Program-made: the position numbers and the translations under genes
Notes under the pieces: generated by a model
The model's database searches: none
What the model was told of the DNA's origin: nothing
Seen by the model: only the letters and a program-made list of their open reading frames with translations
Part shown: one piece after another, positions 15,001 to 30,000 of the stretch
How the letters are laid out: the number at the start of each line of letters is the position of its first letter
Numbering within the stretch: the stretch's first letter is position 1
NCBI GenBank assembly: GCA_030142905.1
Contig: JASJOG010000056.1
Location: forward strand, 851,501 to 915,500
Direction: 5' to 3'
DNA: 64,000 nucleotides
DNA from: Heliopora coerulea
Taxonomy: Eukaryota; Cnidaria; Anthozoa; Scleralcyonacea; Helioporidae

Positions 15001-18000
15001 TGCTGACACTTCTCAGACTTAAGGTGGTCTTACACACAAGAATTTTTTTTTTAATTTTTGAAATAAAATGAAAATCTATCTATATTATGTTGTTTATTGG
15101 GGTTACCCAACTATAAAAATAATTTTTTTGGTAAATTGTTTCCATGGTAACTGAGATACACCACCTCCCATGGAGAAAAGAGGGTACATTTGTAAACAGG
15201 ATAACTAGACAACAAATGATGGTAGAAATCTGGAATAACTTTTAATTTGTAACTCAGAGCAATGCCTAGGGTATGAACTAGAATCATTTCTCTACTATAT
15301 GCAGTATGGCTATAATCAACATTAAACTTTTCAAATGCCAAGAATGTGTACAATTGTGTCACTAAAACCCTCATTATTTTGTGACAATTCAACAGAATTC
15401 AATTCTTGTAGTTCACCCCCAAGAGCAAGGCATGTACTATAAGCCCTGAAAGTTTGATAAGGATAGCTTGAATGCTCTTTGAGATATCTTGCATGAAATA
15501 TCAGTAATCAAGCCATTTTGACAAATTGAGAAAAACAGCCTTAAAGTTAAAGTTATCAATTATTTCAGTAATAATAGCTCACATAGAACAATATACAGTT
15601 CAATAAAGTTAACAAACTCTTTAAAAGGCTCTTGCCTTATAGGTTGTGCATTCCTGTTTTATTATTTTGTCAACTTTCTTCTTTTTTAGCCATGTATAAC
15701 TTTTCTTCATTTCTTTGTCTCCGCCTTGTTTTTATGATTTGCATTGGCAATTTGTTCTTTGTCAGCTTTCTTCATTCCTTCCTCAAAGGACTTTCCTGGC
15801 ACCATAGCCATCTTATTCAGAATGTTTACTGAAGCTAAAGAGCCAATACTGAGATGTGCTACTGCGTCATACACGCCAAGTTGCAAAACATCAACTCCAA
15901 TGAAAACATTCTTTCGCAGCCTGTTCCAAATTATTCCATTCAAGGCTTCACTCTGATTTTGGGTTTTCCCATCCAAACACTTCTTCTAAAGTTCATCCTT
16001 ACTTAGCCTAGCATAGGCAGGTTTTATCTTTGCTATAATAATGTCATGAAGACCAGGTCCTGGCTTGTACGTGTTGGTGTTGTTTGCTTTGTCCTGCTTG
16101 AAATGACACCAGCTGTTTGGATCATCTGGACAGTGATGATGGAGATTTCCACTTGAGGATGGCACACAATGGAAGAGACTTGCATGGATTGCTGACTTCA
16201 TGCCGGATAAATTTCCTGAATATCTTCTGATTTTAGTTCCATAATATTTCTGAAGCTTGTCTATTAATGAGTCTGACAGCTTTCCCTTTCCATGAAGATC
16301 TTTGTTTTCTTTGAAGTTCAGCCAGCACTTCCATATCAATGAAACGGTAGCCAGTCACTTTAGGCACTCCTTCTTTAGTACTATGACTGCAGGTATCAAA
16401 GCCCCGAAACTGACCGGTTTTTCTCGCCATAGCAGAGAGATTTCCAACCGACTTACCGAAAGCACATGGTTGCTCATCACTGTTGCAGCCCTCTTCAACA
16501 CAAGCTTTCTTTGATAGATTGCTGTAGCGATTCCCATAGTATTTCCTTTTTTTCTTCCTGGAACCTTCTCTTGCCATGGTCGATAAAAAATCAGTCGATG
16601 AAAGATCGAATAAACGATGAAGAAGCGGAAAGACAATGATCACAATTTACCCAAACAAAATGGTGGAAATGTTTTGACTTTTGGACATCGAAAAATGACT
16701 TAGTTACCTGATTAAATTGGCCAGCGGCAACCCAATAAACAGTACAAAGCGCTACACTGGTAGGGGAAGGGTGGTACGGGTGATGAACATGGATAATTCA
16801 AATGTAGGACGGTTGTAATGAAAGCAAAATTCTCATTGCTAAGGGCGTTGCTAAGGGAAATATGGAGGAAAAGTTCTGGAAAATGCTGGATTTCTTGGTT
16901 TTTTAGGTATTGCTCGGCAAAAAAATTATACCAACAAGATTAAGAAGGGTTTAAAGATTGTTTTTCTCCAACTTTTGCAATTTCGTAGATTTCACACACA
17001 ATCGATTTTTTTGTGTGTAAGACCACCTTAATAGTAAACAGAGCTAGGCTTAATGTAGATATTAACATTGTTTTATGTGTGTTGGGCCTGAGAACCTGTT
17101 CTAACTTCAAGAGTACGTGAATTGTGTACGTTTATAGACCTATTTTGTGAATGGATTCGCATTTTAACTCTTTCCCGCCGGCATAAGACTTCTATTATTT
17201 TACTGTGGCTAACACTAGACGATTTTCCTCGTCAACAAGGGAGCTCCCGCCTCTAAAGAGTTAATGTAAATTCTTTAAACGCATTTTATGTTTTGTTAGT
17301 GTCTTAACAATCCTTGGTTAGCGCATGAAAAAGAGGACACAAGGCAAAGGGCGTTGAAGTCAATGTCAAGAACACTGGAAACATATCAGGAGATTTCGTT
17401 ACCCTGTCCCGAGGTAAAAACTTTATTCCTTCCTGATGCTCTGTTTAAAAACCGTGTGGTATGACATTCTTGCTTATTTCTTATGTTGCATCACCAGCCA
17501 ATCTTTGCACCACTAGTCTAACGGTCGAGCGGTGAAGATGGTGCTTCAAATTCATTCATAGTTTAATATTTTTGGGGTATGACCAACGTTAAAACGTTTT
17601 TCATCATTCGTCAGAAAGTATCAAATACTTTTCGGGGACAAAATGTCAAACGGGGTTAGGGTCACTTTAAAGATTTCTCACGTTAAACCTCAAACGTCTG
17701 AATCGTGACGAAGTCTACGTGTCTTTCTTATCCTGGGAGCACTCTTGGCTCACGCTAGCCTGGCTTACGAATGGAACTGAAGCCGCAGTAATGTTTGAAA
17801 ACACGCTCGGAAAATCCTTCGCACGATATTTCGCATTTGTGATGTTTCATAAAGGTAGTTAAACGAAAAACAAAAGTTAAAAAAGTACAGTAACCAGAAA
17901 GACAGCTAGCCAGAGGCACAAGAGGGTTTGAAAGGAGGGGCAGTTATTATGGAGGTTTGTGGATAATTGGCAATGAAAAATGATGCGATGGTCGGATTTC

Positions 18001-21000
18001 TTCACTTAGGATTCCTTTTATGTTTTGGGGAGCGTTTTGTCGTTTTTTGTTCCACGATGCACGGATCCTTGCCCTGATATTCGCCAAAATGCCTTAACTG
18101 CAATTCACACTACTCTGCGAATAGCCAGCAAGTTTGAAGGTACGTATGAAGTGTCAGAGTTTGATCCGTGTTGTAAAGATGCCAATTATATAGTAAACTA
18201 ATTGTTACTATAAAGGGCTTAGCAGCCTGTCTTTGTCACGTGTCCGTAGTGATGAATGACGTGCTCACGTATCAATGACGTCAGTTGGAAACTGAGACTT
18301 ACCCTAACCCAAGTCTGAATCATAACTTTAACCCTAAGGTCATGGGCAAACGAGAAAACTTTGTTGCGGAAACATTGTTTCACTGCAATGTTTCCCGAAC
18401 ATGGCTAAACGGGGATATTGTTGAAAGCGTTTGAAAGGGAGTTAAACGAGTACTATATCGAAGATTCGGTTGAATACGCTGGGATTACGTATGTTGATTT
18501 TTGTTGTGATGCAATGTTGTTCCTTCGTTAGTTTTTAAATATTCCGAGTAAGGCGTAGGAAAGAACTGCTACAATATCAATTCAACGAAGAACATTCTTG
18601 GTCAATTGGTCAATTGTTTATTTTTCCAGAAAACTTCTTAATCCGTGGTAGGGTTTATTCCGACAGCCCCCAAACCTTGATTTTTCAATTTTTAAAACCT
18701 AAATTTTAATTTCCGTTGAGAGCTATTATTTTGTAATTTGATCCGTAACTAAGCATTCTACCATGGCTATGTTTCTTTGTTTCTTTGTTTTCCTTATTCA
18801 AATATCGATTGTAAAATATAACTTGTTTTAACTTAGATACGACAGAGGGAGACAGCGACACTCTAGTGAAAGCATTTGATAATTTGAAAAAAAGAGCTGA
18901 AGATGATGAAAGTAATGTGTTATTTGGTGTGGCAAATGATTTAGCTAAGGTATGCCGTGCGTACGTACTTTAGGTCATAAATCACTGCTACTGTTACTGT
19001 CGCTGCTAATCTTTAAGTTGCTGTTAAAGTTACTGTTGCTATTGCTGTAGCTGTTACGGTCACTGTCACTGGATCTGTCATTGTCACTGTTAATAGCACA
19101 CTTACTGTTGATGTTGCTGTTATTGTCATTATTACTGTTACTGTTGCTGTAGCCGTTTCTGTTGTTGTCACTGTTACTGGTACTGTTACTGTCACTGGTA
19201 CTGTCATTGTCACTGTTAGTGGTACCGCTACCGTCACAGTTACTGTTGCTATTGCTGTAACTGTTACTGTCACTGGTACTGTCATTTTCACTGTTGATGG
19301 AATTTTTACTGACACTGGTGATGTTGCTATCGCTGTAATTGTTACTGTCACTGCTACTATCATTGACACTGTTAGAGGTGCTGCTACAGTCACTGGTACT
19401 GTTGATGAAGCTGTTGCTGTTACTGTTCCTGCCACTATCACTGTTCTTGGTACTGTTACTGGTATTGGTGCTGTTACTGTCGCTTTTGCTATTGCTGTCA
19501 CTGTCACTGTTACTGGTACTGTTGCTATTGCTGTTACCGTTGCTGTTATGGCCCATTTACACGATTCGATTACCCTATACAATTGTTCGTCATGGGGTAT
19601 GCAATGTTGGCTCAAGGGCACAATTCCTGGTTTCGATTTGCTCAATTAGACAGCAATGTTTGTGCAGAAACTCCAGAGAGTTAATCACATGCATCAGATT
19701 GAACAATTGTACACAATTGCCCTATCCAGTGACATGAGAGAATTTTCATGAATAGATCCTAACTGGGGTGCTGGTGGCACAGTGGTAGTGCACGTGTCTC
19801 CCACCACTGTGACTAGGGTTCGATTCCGGCTCCGTTTTGTTATCTGATTAAAGTTACCTTGGCCACATGTGAGAAGAGTACTGTCCAGTTTGACTCTACC
19901 AAGCATCGCAGGTTTTCTCCGGGTACTCCGGTTTCCTCCTATTGTAACACTGGATCCATGAAGGGTGGCTCTTACTGGACCTCTAGGAAGAACAGCTCAG
20001 GTAGCTGATAGGGTAATCCAGTATAAGTAAAGGCACTTTTTACTGTTACTGTTACTGTTACTTCTGCAGTTGCTTTGCTATTGTTGTTGCTTGTGTTGGG
20101 ACTGTCGTTGCGGCTACTAATACTTTGACTGTTACATGTATATTTACTGTTGTTACTGTTACTATGTCAGTTGCTGTTGTTACTCTTACGATGTCAGTTA
20201 CTGTTGTTGTTGTTGTTGCTGTTGCAGTTACTGTTGTTGTTGCAGTTACTGTTGTTGATGATGTTACTGGGTCTGTAATACTGACTGTTACCGTAATTAC
20301 TACAATCCAAGTTGTGGTCTTTGTTGCTGTCGCTGTTACGGTATGTCCTACGGTACCTCTTGCTCTGTACTGTGACGCTTCCTTTCACAGTTCTTGTCAC
20401 TTTTGCTATTTCTGTTACTACTGGTGTTACTGTTTACTGTTACTGGTACTTGTTATGGTGGAATTGTTATGGTAATCATGATGGTGGAAGTGGTGCTGGT
20501 GATGATGGTTATGGTAGTTGTGACGGTGGAAGTTGTGGTGGTGGTGGTGGTGGTGGTGGTGATAATGATGGTTATGGTGGGTGTGGCAGATGAGATAGTG
20601 GTTGACGTAGTCGTAATGGTGGTGATGGTGGCAGTTGCAATGATGATCGAAATGGATGTCGAGTTGGTAGTGGTGTTTGTGGAATGGGTAATTGAATTAC
20701 AACTGGTCATTACTGCACGATTGTTACGTTTCCTGACAAGTTCACTGTTCAGCAACACCACTGCTTACGTCCTTTTCTTTTCAAGATTTTAAGCAAGAAG
20801 ACTCCTGGTGATCAGCTTACCTTTTTAATCCGTGGCTTAATGGAAGCTTTAAGTGACCAGCAGTCCCATAGTTCAAGTGGAGCTTGCGTTGTCCTTAATA
20901 GCGTTCTACGAATTCGTGGTGCTGAGCTTGGAGGAGAGGTGAGAGTCCAACTTTTTCAATTCTTCCATTGTTCAGTTGACTATTGCAATCCCATATCGTA

Positions 21001-24000
21001 TTGTGGCTGCATCCCCTTTTTTTCATGGCTTAGTTTATGTTGCATCTCCCATTGCTGAATTTAGATTGTGAAGTTTTCATCAATCGTCGCTTGTACTCCT
21101 TAGCAACTTTTTCTATTCCTCGAACGCATTGTAATTTAAATCTTAAACTGCGAACATACTTAAAATGAATATCGTTTCTTTGAGGAATGCCGAATGGGAA
21201 CTGGGTATTAGTATGTTAGAAGAGCGTATAAGGCAACTTTTTTCCGCGCTTACGGGGTCCTTGAAAAAGCCTCAGAGATCTAAAAATATACTGGGAGATT
21301 CCTTAGTTTTCTCTGATCTACGAGGAAGAACCCTGATCATTAAGTAAAGTAATGCCATCACTGGGAAAATACTTCACTCTATTTCATATCAAGACTGCAC
21401 ATCTCAATATCGGGACATTTTGCTCCGAGCAGACTCACCCAGGCTGGCAGATTTGTCTGTTCACCATCAACTCGAATAAGTATATCAACATGAAGAAGTG
21501 GTGATCAGTGGTTAAAGAGCTGCTACATGATTTATTTCATTTCTAGATCCCTTCCTTAGTCAGCTCCATTCACCTCAAGCTGCCTTCGATTACTCACGTG
21601 AAAACTCGCACTGGAACGTTAAGGTGTTTCCGAACTTTAGCCAGCCACCATTTGGTTCCGTTGCTAAAAACTTTGCTGGATTTCCCTTTACCAATGGATT
21701 GGTAAGTTTTTGTGCCATGGATTGGTAAATTTTGTTTTTTCTCTCAGCTGGGAACAAACTGCCTTCGCTAAGAAAATGATAAATGAGTATCCTCTGACCA
21801 AAAATGATTTTTATTAATGAGCTTGAGCTATTAATGAGAACACTCGTTTATCTTTTTCTCACTATTATTAATCCTGACCGCGTTTTATCAATCTTTTCTA
21901 TGCCTTCGTTAACCCTGCAAATCAAAGGTACCATGACTGGGTTTCATTTTTGGAGATCTAACTGATGAGAATTCGTGTTTTCCTAATGTGTTTCATATCT
22001 TAACCTGTTAGGGACACTGTGGATATTTGGAAAACGTTAGGAGGTGAGCCGTCACTTGTGCCAGAAGTTTTAGATCACCTGGTCAATTTATTAAATATCA
22101 CACTGCCTTACCAAGAGAATGTCAACCCGAAGAACCAAAGCAAAACCAGGATAGCGACAGTGTTGGCCATGTCTGTAAGTTAATCCGTCGTGTACAATTT
22201 ACTGGCGATCGGATTGTGGAAGTAAAAGAGTTACTTCAGCAAACTGTTTCACCAAATTCAAGGAATATCATGAATTATAAAATAAATTTTAGAAGAAGCA
22301 ATTTGGTCCTCCGCTGTGTTTGTGCAACAGTATGTAAACGCGGAATTTTTCCTACATTTTTAAATCATATTATTATTTTTAGAAGAAATATGAAATGATT
22401 TTCCAGATTTATATACTGTGATTTAAACACTTGGGATATTATGAGACTTTCGAAAAGCTGAAGTACAATTGCCTCTGAAAAACAATTGCCTCTAGCTACT
22501 GTTTTTTTGTCACGCTTTCTCAAGTCTCACAACTTCTTTCCATGTGTATGATATAAACGTATGTTTATATCGCAGTACACAAACATGGAAAGTCATTTAT
22601 ATTTCTTAATTTTTGTTTGATTACGTGAGAATGTAGTCAGCAATAAGTGAGAGGAAATTTTCACTTGACAGACCCAATGGCGATCAGTTACGAAAAATGC
22701 AACTGAAAGGCCTACGGCAGGGAATCGAACCCACGACCCTGCGAATTTAGTGCAGTGATTTGCTAGCTGCCCCACGAAGGCCGTTGCCGAGAGCATGGTC
22801 ACGAGTTCTGTATTCGTAACAGCAAAAATACCGATGAAGTGAATAGCATATTCAAGGAATAGGATCCATTTACTCTCAGTTATATGAAACTGGAGAGTTT
22901 ATTAAGGAAAATAAATTTTTGAAACTGAATCATATAGCATAAGATCCAGACGTATGATTCCTTGATAATTGGCATTAAAAACTTAGTAAATTGTGTCCAG
23001 TCTTTTTCCAATGCGTTAAATATAAGGTATAGTGTTTGACGTAAATCATCAAACACCGAGTCGAAAAACAAGGCGTTTGAAAGACGGGCTTGCGAAGCTA
23101 AATTTTTTCAAATGCTCTTGGAGGAGTTTGGTTGAAAGCTCAAATATTACTACCAGCGTTTGATATATCGTCTCAGACGAACCAATATGTTGGGATAAAA
23201 TCGAAGTAAAAGTTGACTTAACTTACGCAAGTGTTTGGCTGTAGCATAAATAACTTCTCAGTTGTGATTTTTGTTTGGTTGCTGCTCATGAAGTATTAAC
23301 GAATTGGAGAATAATGGTTCTCGCTTTGATTTCAAACATTCTGAGGCAGTTTAAAAACAGAGACGAAGCAAAGTGTGTTGTTTTTATAGTAGTCAAGGTC
23401 GAAGGTTCGAAATCCGAGGAAGAACCCCTTACAAGTGCTTGAAGTGGCCTCTCAAACGAGCACCTAACTTAATGAGAACATTTTGATGGAAGTTGGTCAA
23501 ATTTATTTGAAATCTTCCTCCAATATCAAACTCTTCTCTTTGATTATGATTTTCTTTGGATTCTGTTAAAAAATTATGAGTTAGAAGTAATTTGTAATGC
23601 TTGAAAAGTTCTAAGTACTTCATTCACTTTTGGTTTAGGTGACCTTTGCGTTTCATGAAATCTTCTGGTCGGAAGAAGTTACAGAACTAGTCAGTCAGCA
23701 GTTTCCACGCCTATTTGCTTGCATCTTAATTCGAGTTGGTACTTGCGTCGACCTAAAACCACCTGCTGTCGGAAAAGAGAAGAAAGACAAAGGGAAATCA
23801 GCGGACTTGCAGCCTTTAAAGTAAAATTTACTTTTACAATGAAGGGTACTAGGCGAGCGAGGAAGATTAGATAAAAGGGAGGGTTTAAGGTCCATTTACA
23901 CTCGCGATTTTGCGCCTTGCGATTGACATCTTGGAGTATGTGTTTAACTGATGAGAGCGTCAAGAAAAATTAATGAATAATAAGGATAATTAATGACAGC

Positions 24001-27000
24001 ATCATTCAAATTAATGAATACAGTAAATTATTCCAAAAGGGCTGTTTACACTTGCGATTTTGTGCCTTGTGATTGACATCTTGGAGTATGTGTTAAACTG
24101 ACGAGAGCGTTCGTGGACAAACTACAGCGAATCATAAGCAGACATCTTGCTGCATAGACTGTCATGAGTTAATTCCATACGCCAGGAGGACAATCGCAAC
24201 GTCCGAAATCGCACTTGTAAGTAGACCAATAAGTCGAAGAATCGATTGAACCAATGCCTCAGCCAAGGAGTAGGGCACAGGGGGATGAACCCTCCGAAAA
24301 ATTTTAAAAATGTACGTAAACAATACACTCTTGTTATATCCGTGATTATTGATGCCATAAGTCAGGCTGGCTATGAACGTGGAAAGAAGAAAGAACTAGA
24401 GGGAGGAATGGAGAGGAATAGAAGAGAAAGAAGAATATTAAAAGAAAGGAAAGGAGAAAAAGTAAAAGAAAATAAAGAAAAGTGAAGTAGGGCAAAGTAA
24501 TGGAATATAGAGGGGAAGAAATGATAGGGGCAGGAAGGAAAGGGGAAGGGGAAGGGGAAGGGGAAGGGAAAGGGAAAGGGAGGGAAGGGAAGTGGAAGGG
24601 GAAAGGAAGGAAAAAAGGAAGAAGAGTGGGTGAGATGGGAAGAACGGGTGACGTCGTGAAGGAAAGAAAAGTGATGAAGAAAGAGTAATTAAAAAGGTGT
24701 TGAAAAGAATGGGGTGAAAAGAAGAGGTAAGAGCAAGTAAAGGGAAGGCATTATGTGGAGGAGTGCCATTTCCCACTTGCTGTCAATCTGTGGTTAAGCC
24801 GGTTTGAGTATTTCTGTGAGCTCAACACAAAGAATATAAAAACCAAAGAGCAACTTGAAGAGTAAATAATAACATTTTAGTCAAACGTGATCACAAACAT
24901 AAAAGTAATCACAGAAATTTTTATTTTAGTTCTGCCCTTGCAACCATGAAAATTTTTCTTATCCGAAGTCAAAGCTTGGAGTTGTCGGAGTTTCTTGATA
25001 CAGAAGGAACATGGAGTTTATTTGAGGAATGTGAAACTTTCCCGGAGGCTGTGTGCAGTATGGCGAGGTACTCTGGAATGAATTCTTCGATGGTGTAGAC
25101 GTACTGATTATGATAGTTACCAACAGTTACAGCGAAACGTCATGTGTTCCTAGTTTGAATTCCTAAGTTGGTTAAATACCTTGGAAATCTGGAAAAGCTT
25201 AATGCAAAGTCGTGAGGACAATTGCATGGTTCTTTTTGATTTGTAACGGGGCACCTAAAATCCTTGTCAAAGGAATTACTGCATTCCATTAAATTTTCCA
25301 CCGGTCATAAATATAAACGAAATTTCGACCTTGCTTACCTGTCGAATAACTGTACAGTGTTAATAGGGGATGTGGGATGGTGAACTCGAGCTAAGATAAG
25401 CGTAAATGCTGAGATTGAAAAGTAACTCAGGGAAACAATCGCCACCTAATATGAGACTATTTTGACGCCTGTTTTTATTTGCATAAGCAATTACTTGATA
25501 ATAGAATAAGTTAATATTTGTGATAAATTGTGTATTAGTTATGAGTGTTCAAGCTGACGTGAACTTTCGGTGAATAGTTTTGAAAAATTAGTTCACAGTT
25601 TCATTCGGAAAACACAGCTTGGATGTGATAGTTCTACAATTCTCTGTTCTTTTTGCATTCAGGGGCATTTGCAAAACTCAACCTCAACATGTCCGTGAAC
25701 TTATTAACACATTAACACCAGTCATGTCCAGCGCTTACGATAACCAGAGAGTAGTCGTCACAGCATTTTTTTCCGAGGTAAACATTATTATTCGTTATTC
25801 ACATGATTATTATACTTAAAAGTTGAGTATTCTAAGTCAAGTAGTGTTTGTGCAAACTTAAAAAAATCTCAATAATTGATGAGGAAAGTACAAAGGATAA
25901 TAACAGTGTCGTGTCTCTATTTGTGATAAAAACACGCTTAATTCTCTACCCAAATGAACGTATTCAGAGGTTTGTTTTTTCATAAACCATTTAAAGAACT
26001 CGCAGCACGTGCGTTATCGGCCTTATCGGCCGTTAACAGCCTCGTGTTTTATATCCGATAAAGCAATCCTGCTTGTTTTTGAAATATTACGTAAGAGTTT
26101 ACCACTCGCTCACAATCAGGGCTGTTTACGAGCCAAATACATCAGTTTCATGAGGCATCAACTACTTAACCTAAACTATTTATGTTTGGAAGTTTCATTA
26201 ATTTCCTTATTTATTAATCCTAACCCACCCTGTCAACTTCCTCAACCCGAGAACACTGGAGAACCCGAAAAAAACCCGCGAATTTTGGTAGAGAGGTGAT
26301 AAACTCTTCCCACAAGAGATCAAACATCCGATGCCAACTGGAAAAGTAGAATTTGACAGTTTGACATGAGAGGTGGGAGACTGTCGCTATGGCGACTGAG
26401 CAAGTTAAAAGGCGCTATTTCTCGTGCGATTTTTGTCATCCTGATGTATGCATTAAACTCACAAAGAGCTTTGAAGACGAAACTGAGCAAATCATACGCA
26501 GAAATCTTGCAGCGTAGATTGGTCTGGGCTTATTGCATACACCAGGATGACATTCCCGAGACAAAAATTACACGTTTAACAACGCTTTAAGAGTATAAAC
26601 CTCTCTACACTCACCCAATGTCCGTCGAGCTCGCATTTCCGATGGTTGCGCCTTGGTGGGGTGGATGGACATAGGCAACAGATCTTACCAACTTTTGTAC
26701 ATCTTAAATCCAAGTTTCAATTAGGGACATTCTTTATTATTTATAGACTGCCTGCCATGAGTGGAAACATCTAGTTTGCTGTGTGTGAGGTGCTCACATA
26801 TTTGTCAATTCTGTTGCAGCTGATTAATTGTCAATGTGGAGGAGAATTGGAACTAGTTGACATGATTGTTGCGAACATGATGGGAAGACTTGTGGACAGC
26901 AATCATGTGGTGCGAAAGTATTGTATCAGGGGTTTAGGAAATGTTGGGAGTGCACATGAAACTTTGGTAAGTTGTGAATTCCTTTTTATTTCAGAATCAT

Positions 27001-30000
27001 CCTCAAAGTGACATAAAGAAAAAATTTCATGACTCGCTTACCTTGATAAAGTCAATTCATAAAGCTGTGTTGAAATAAGCGGGGTATAGCTGCACGTTTT
27101 CAGCTTTCCAGATTGCTGCTTTATCAGTTCAACTATCAAGCAAACTAGAAACAGTATGGTCGTGTAATTCATTTTACTTGCAGTAGATATTCTCGCAATA
27201 ACTTAACGCTGATCTGTTTGGATGTACAGTGTTTCGATTCTATTGTAATAAACGGTTAAGCAAGTAACTATCTAAGCAAGGAGACAGAGACTCAGAGTCG
27301 CGTTTCTTTCTTCTTTATTCTTATAACCAAAACCTAAAATCCACAACATAAGCCCCGCCCCCTTTTGGTTCGTGCCTCAATGTCTTTTTGTCCACGCCTC
27401 AATGTCTTTTTGTCCACATGATACTACTCTCTACACACTATTTTAGAATCACCATCAGGATAACATGAAAAATGTATGTTTAACCTACGCAGGCAAAGGG
27501 TGGAGTTCTAATCGCACTCAAGTCAACTTGATCCTACTTATGCAATTATCTTCTGTTTGCTTGTTTGCTTGTTTGTTTATGTTCAAGTGACGAAAATAGT
27601 GCTTTCCAATCCCATGAGCGGAAACGACTCCATTATTCGTAATGACGAAAATAGTGCTTTCCAATCCCATGAGCGGAAACGACTCCTTTATTCACATGGA
27701 CGTCAGAGTGTATTAAGTCTTCTTAACTTTGTACTTGTGATTATGGCTGTTCTAAGAATATTATGCTGGGCATTAGTATTCCTTTTGCGATTACGATTTG
27801 CGCCTGGTGAATCAATTGCTGGTATAATGAAGAAACGTTTTCTGTTAGGTGGAGAAACATTCCACTACAATTTTGTCAGCGATGATGACTGGAATGGACG
27901 ATCGTGATGATCCTGAAAACGAATTGACTCTTGAGGCAATGGCAGGTTTATCCAAAATCCTGGCAGTTGTTGACGAAAGCAATGTCCGCCATATCTTCAT
28001 CAATATATGTTTGAGAATAAGGCCATGTTTTGAAAAGGTAAATGAAAATAAAATATACGTGTATATGTTTTGATGCACATGTTTTTGTCGAACACTTCAT
28101 ATAATCAAGTCAGCTCCATTGCTTACTGTACTTCTGAATAACGACACTTTCGAAAGTATTTGAAATGCGCGATAGACAAAGGTCGCGATATTAGCACATC
28201 AGAAATGTCTAAAAATTGATTATTTTTTGAGAACTGTTTGAGATTTTTGTTTTTTAATCAACACTGTCTAAGCAGCATCCTACTTTTAGTAATTAGCCGT
28301 TAAAAGTCCTTCATTGGCAGCATAATAAAAAATTTCAAAATCTATTATTTAAAATCAAATTAGGACAAATTTGCAACTGTTATTAACTTACATTGGCTAG
28401 TACAATCAAAGTTAATTACAGCCGCAACTTTGACCGCACTTGCTTTTTAATAATGAATTTTAGAATCCTGTCAGTAATATTTACGATATGAATGACCGAC
28501 TTATACAGCATTTACAACGTGAGCCGTATAGAAAATGTGTTTGATTTTTTGCGTGCTCTTTATACGTAGTAAGCCAATCATATACTCTGGTCTTCTGTGA
28601 ATTCAATGAATCGAATTTATTTCTTGTTGGGTTTTTTTTTTTTGTTTTTTTTACGGTTACGGGTTCGAATCCCCTCAGGGACTCAGAAAGTTTTTCTGGG
28701 TAGAATAGCTTGAGATCATGCGCTTAAAATCGTATATCTGCCAAGCTACCACATTTAACTACATTAACACTATAAATAGGCGACATATTGAGACTTGCAG
28801 ACTGGCAGTACATGTGTCTACCATCATTACGAATCAGTACATAAATGTAACCTTCGCTCATCATCTGAGTCAATGTAGCTCAATGGTTAGAGCATCTCAC
28901 TAGCGATCAGAAGGTACTGCAGGGACTCAGAAAGTTTTTCTGAGTAGAATAGCTTGAGAGTATGCGCTTAAAATCATATGTCTATCGAGCTACCACATTT
29001 AACTACATTATTTCTTGTTTACTAGGAAAAGCCTGCTGTTCGAGCTGAGGCTTTTACTTTGTTTGGAAACCTTTCGAGGTTCGGTAATGGTCCATCAAAA
29101 GGTCCTTTTCTGGAACAGATTCAGGCGAACTTCGTCACGTTACTGATTCATATGAATGAAGAACCGGAAGTTACAAAGGTTGGTTAAATGATTGTGAATT
29201 TAAAAAAGTATCAAATGTACGTATGAAATCTTCTCTGACCCGAAGATTGATTTTCAAACATGCGGCTTTCGGCTGCTGGATTGCGGATGTCAACCCGTCG
29301 TTTGGCAGCCGAAATCACGGACAAAAGAAATTCGTCCTCTCGTCAAAGGACGTCCAAAAAACCACCGTGTTGCTTCGATCATTGTTAAAAAGATAAAGCA
29401 TTGATCGAAATATTAGATGACCAAGCTACAGAAATTTCACGAACAGATATATGCTTATATTTGCAACAAAATTCGAAACTTAGCCTTCAAAGGCGTGGTT
29501 GTCCCTCTGACGATTCCCTTCCCATGGGATACCTGCTTTCCACGGGGAAACGACTTTGTTCTTTTGGTGTGCCCAGGGAGGAGGTTTCAAAGCTCACAGT
29601 TGAATGCTCTGTACTGTATACTGTTCCATACAAGTGAAAAGAATACATCTTTATAACTTTGTTAGAAGCAACCGAGACTACTGGGCCCAATTTTTCAAAA
29701 TCTCAGTTGCTTAATCCTGTTTTAGTGAAGATTTTAATAAGGTAAATGGCTTGAACCCCAGGAGAATCAGTTCGTGTCAATGATCACCGACTCGTACTGA
29801 AAATTTTCAGGACAAAATTCTTGGAATTCTGCTCAGGAAAGAGGGAAATCTCTGTCTAAGTGGATTGGTACGAATTAAGAAAGGTTTTATCTTGTGAAGG
29901 TCGCACTTAAACAGCTGTTTACACTGGCGATTCTTCTTGCGATTTTTCTCATTCTGAAGCATGCGATTGAGTAACCAACTCACCAAAATATTGTACCGTA

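Noticed and set aside
18975..19737. Ser/Asn-rich, Thr/Val-rich and Leu-rich frames of 130-210 codons
   Set aside because: They are alternative readings of the TACTGT repeat.
20125..20792. Val-rich and Gly-rich frames of 90-132 codons
   Set aside because: They are readings of TACTGT and GGT microsatellites.
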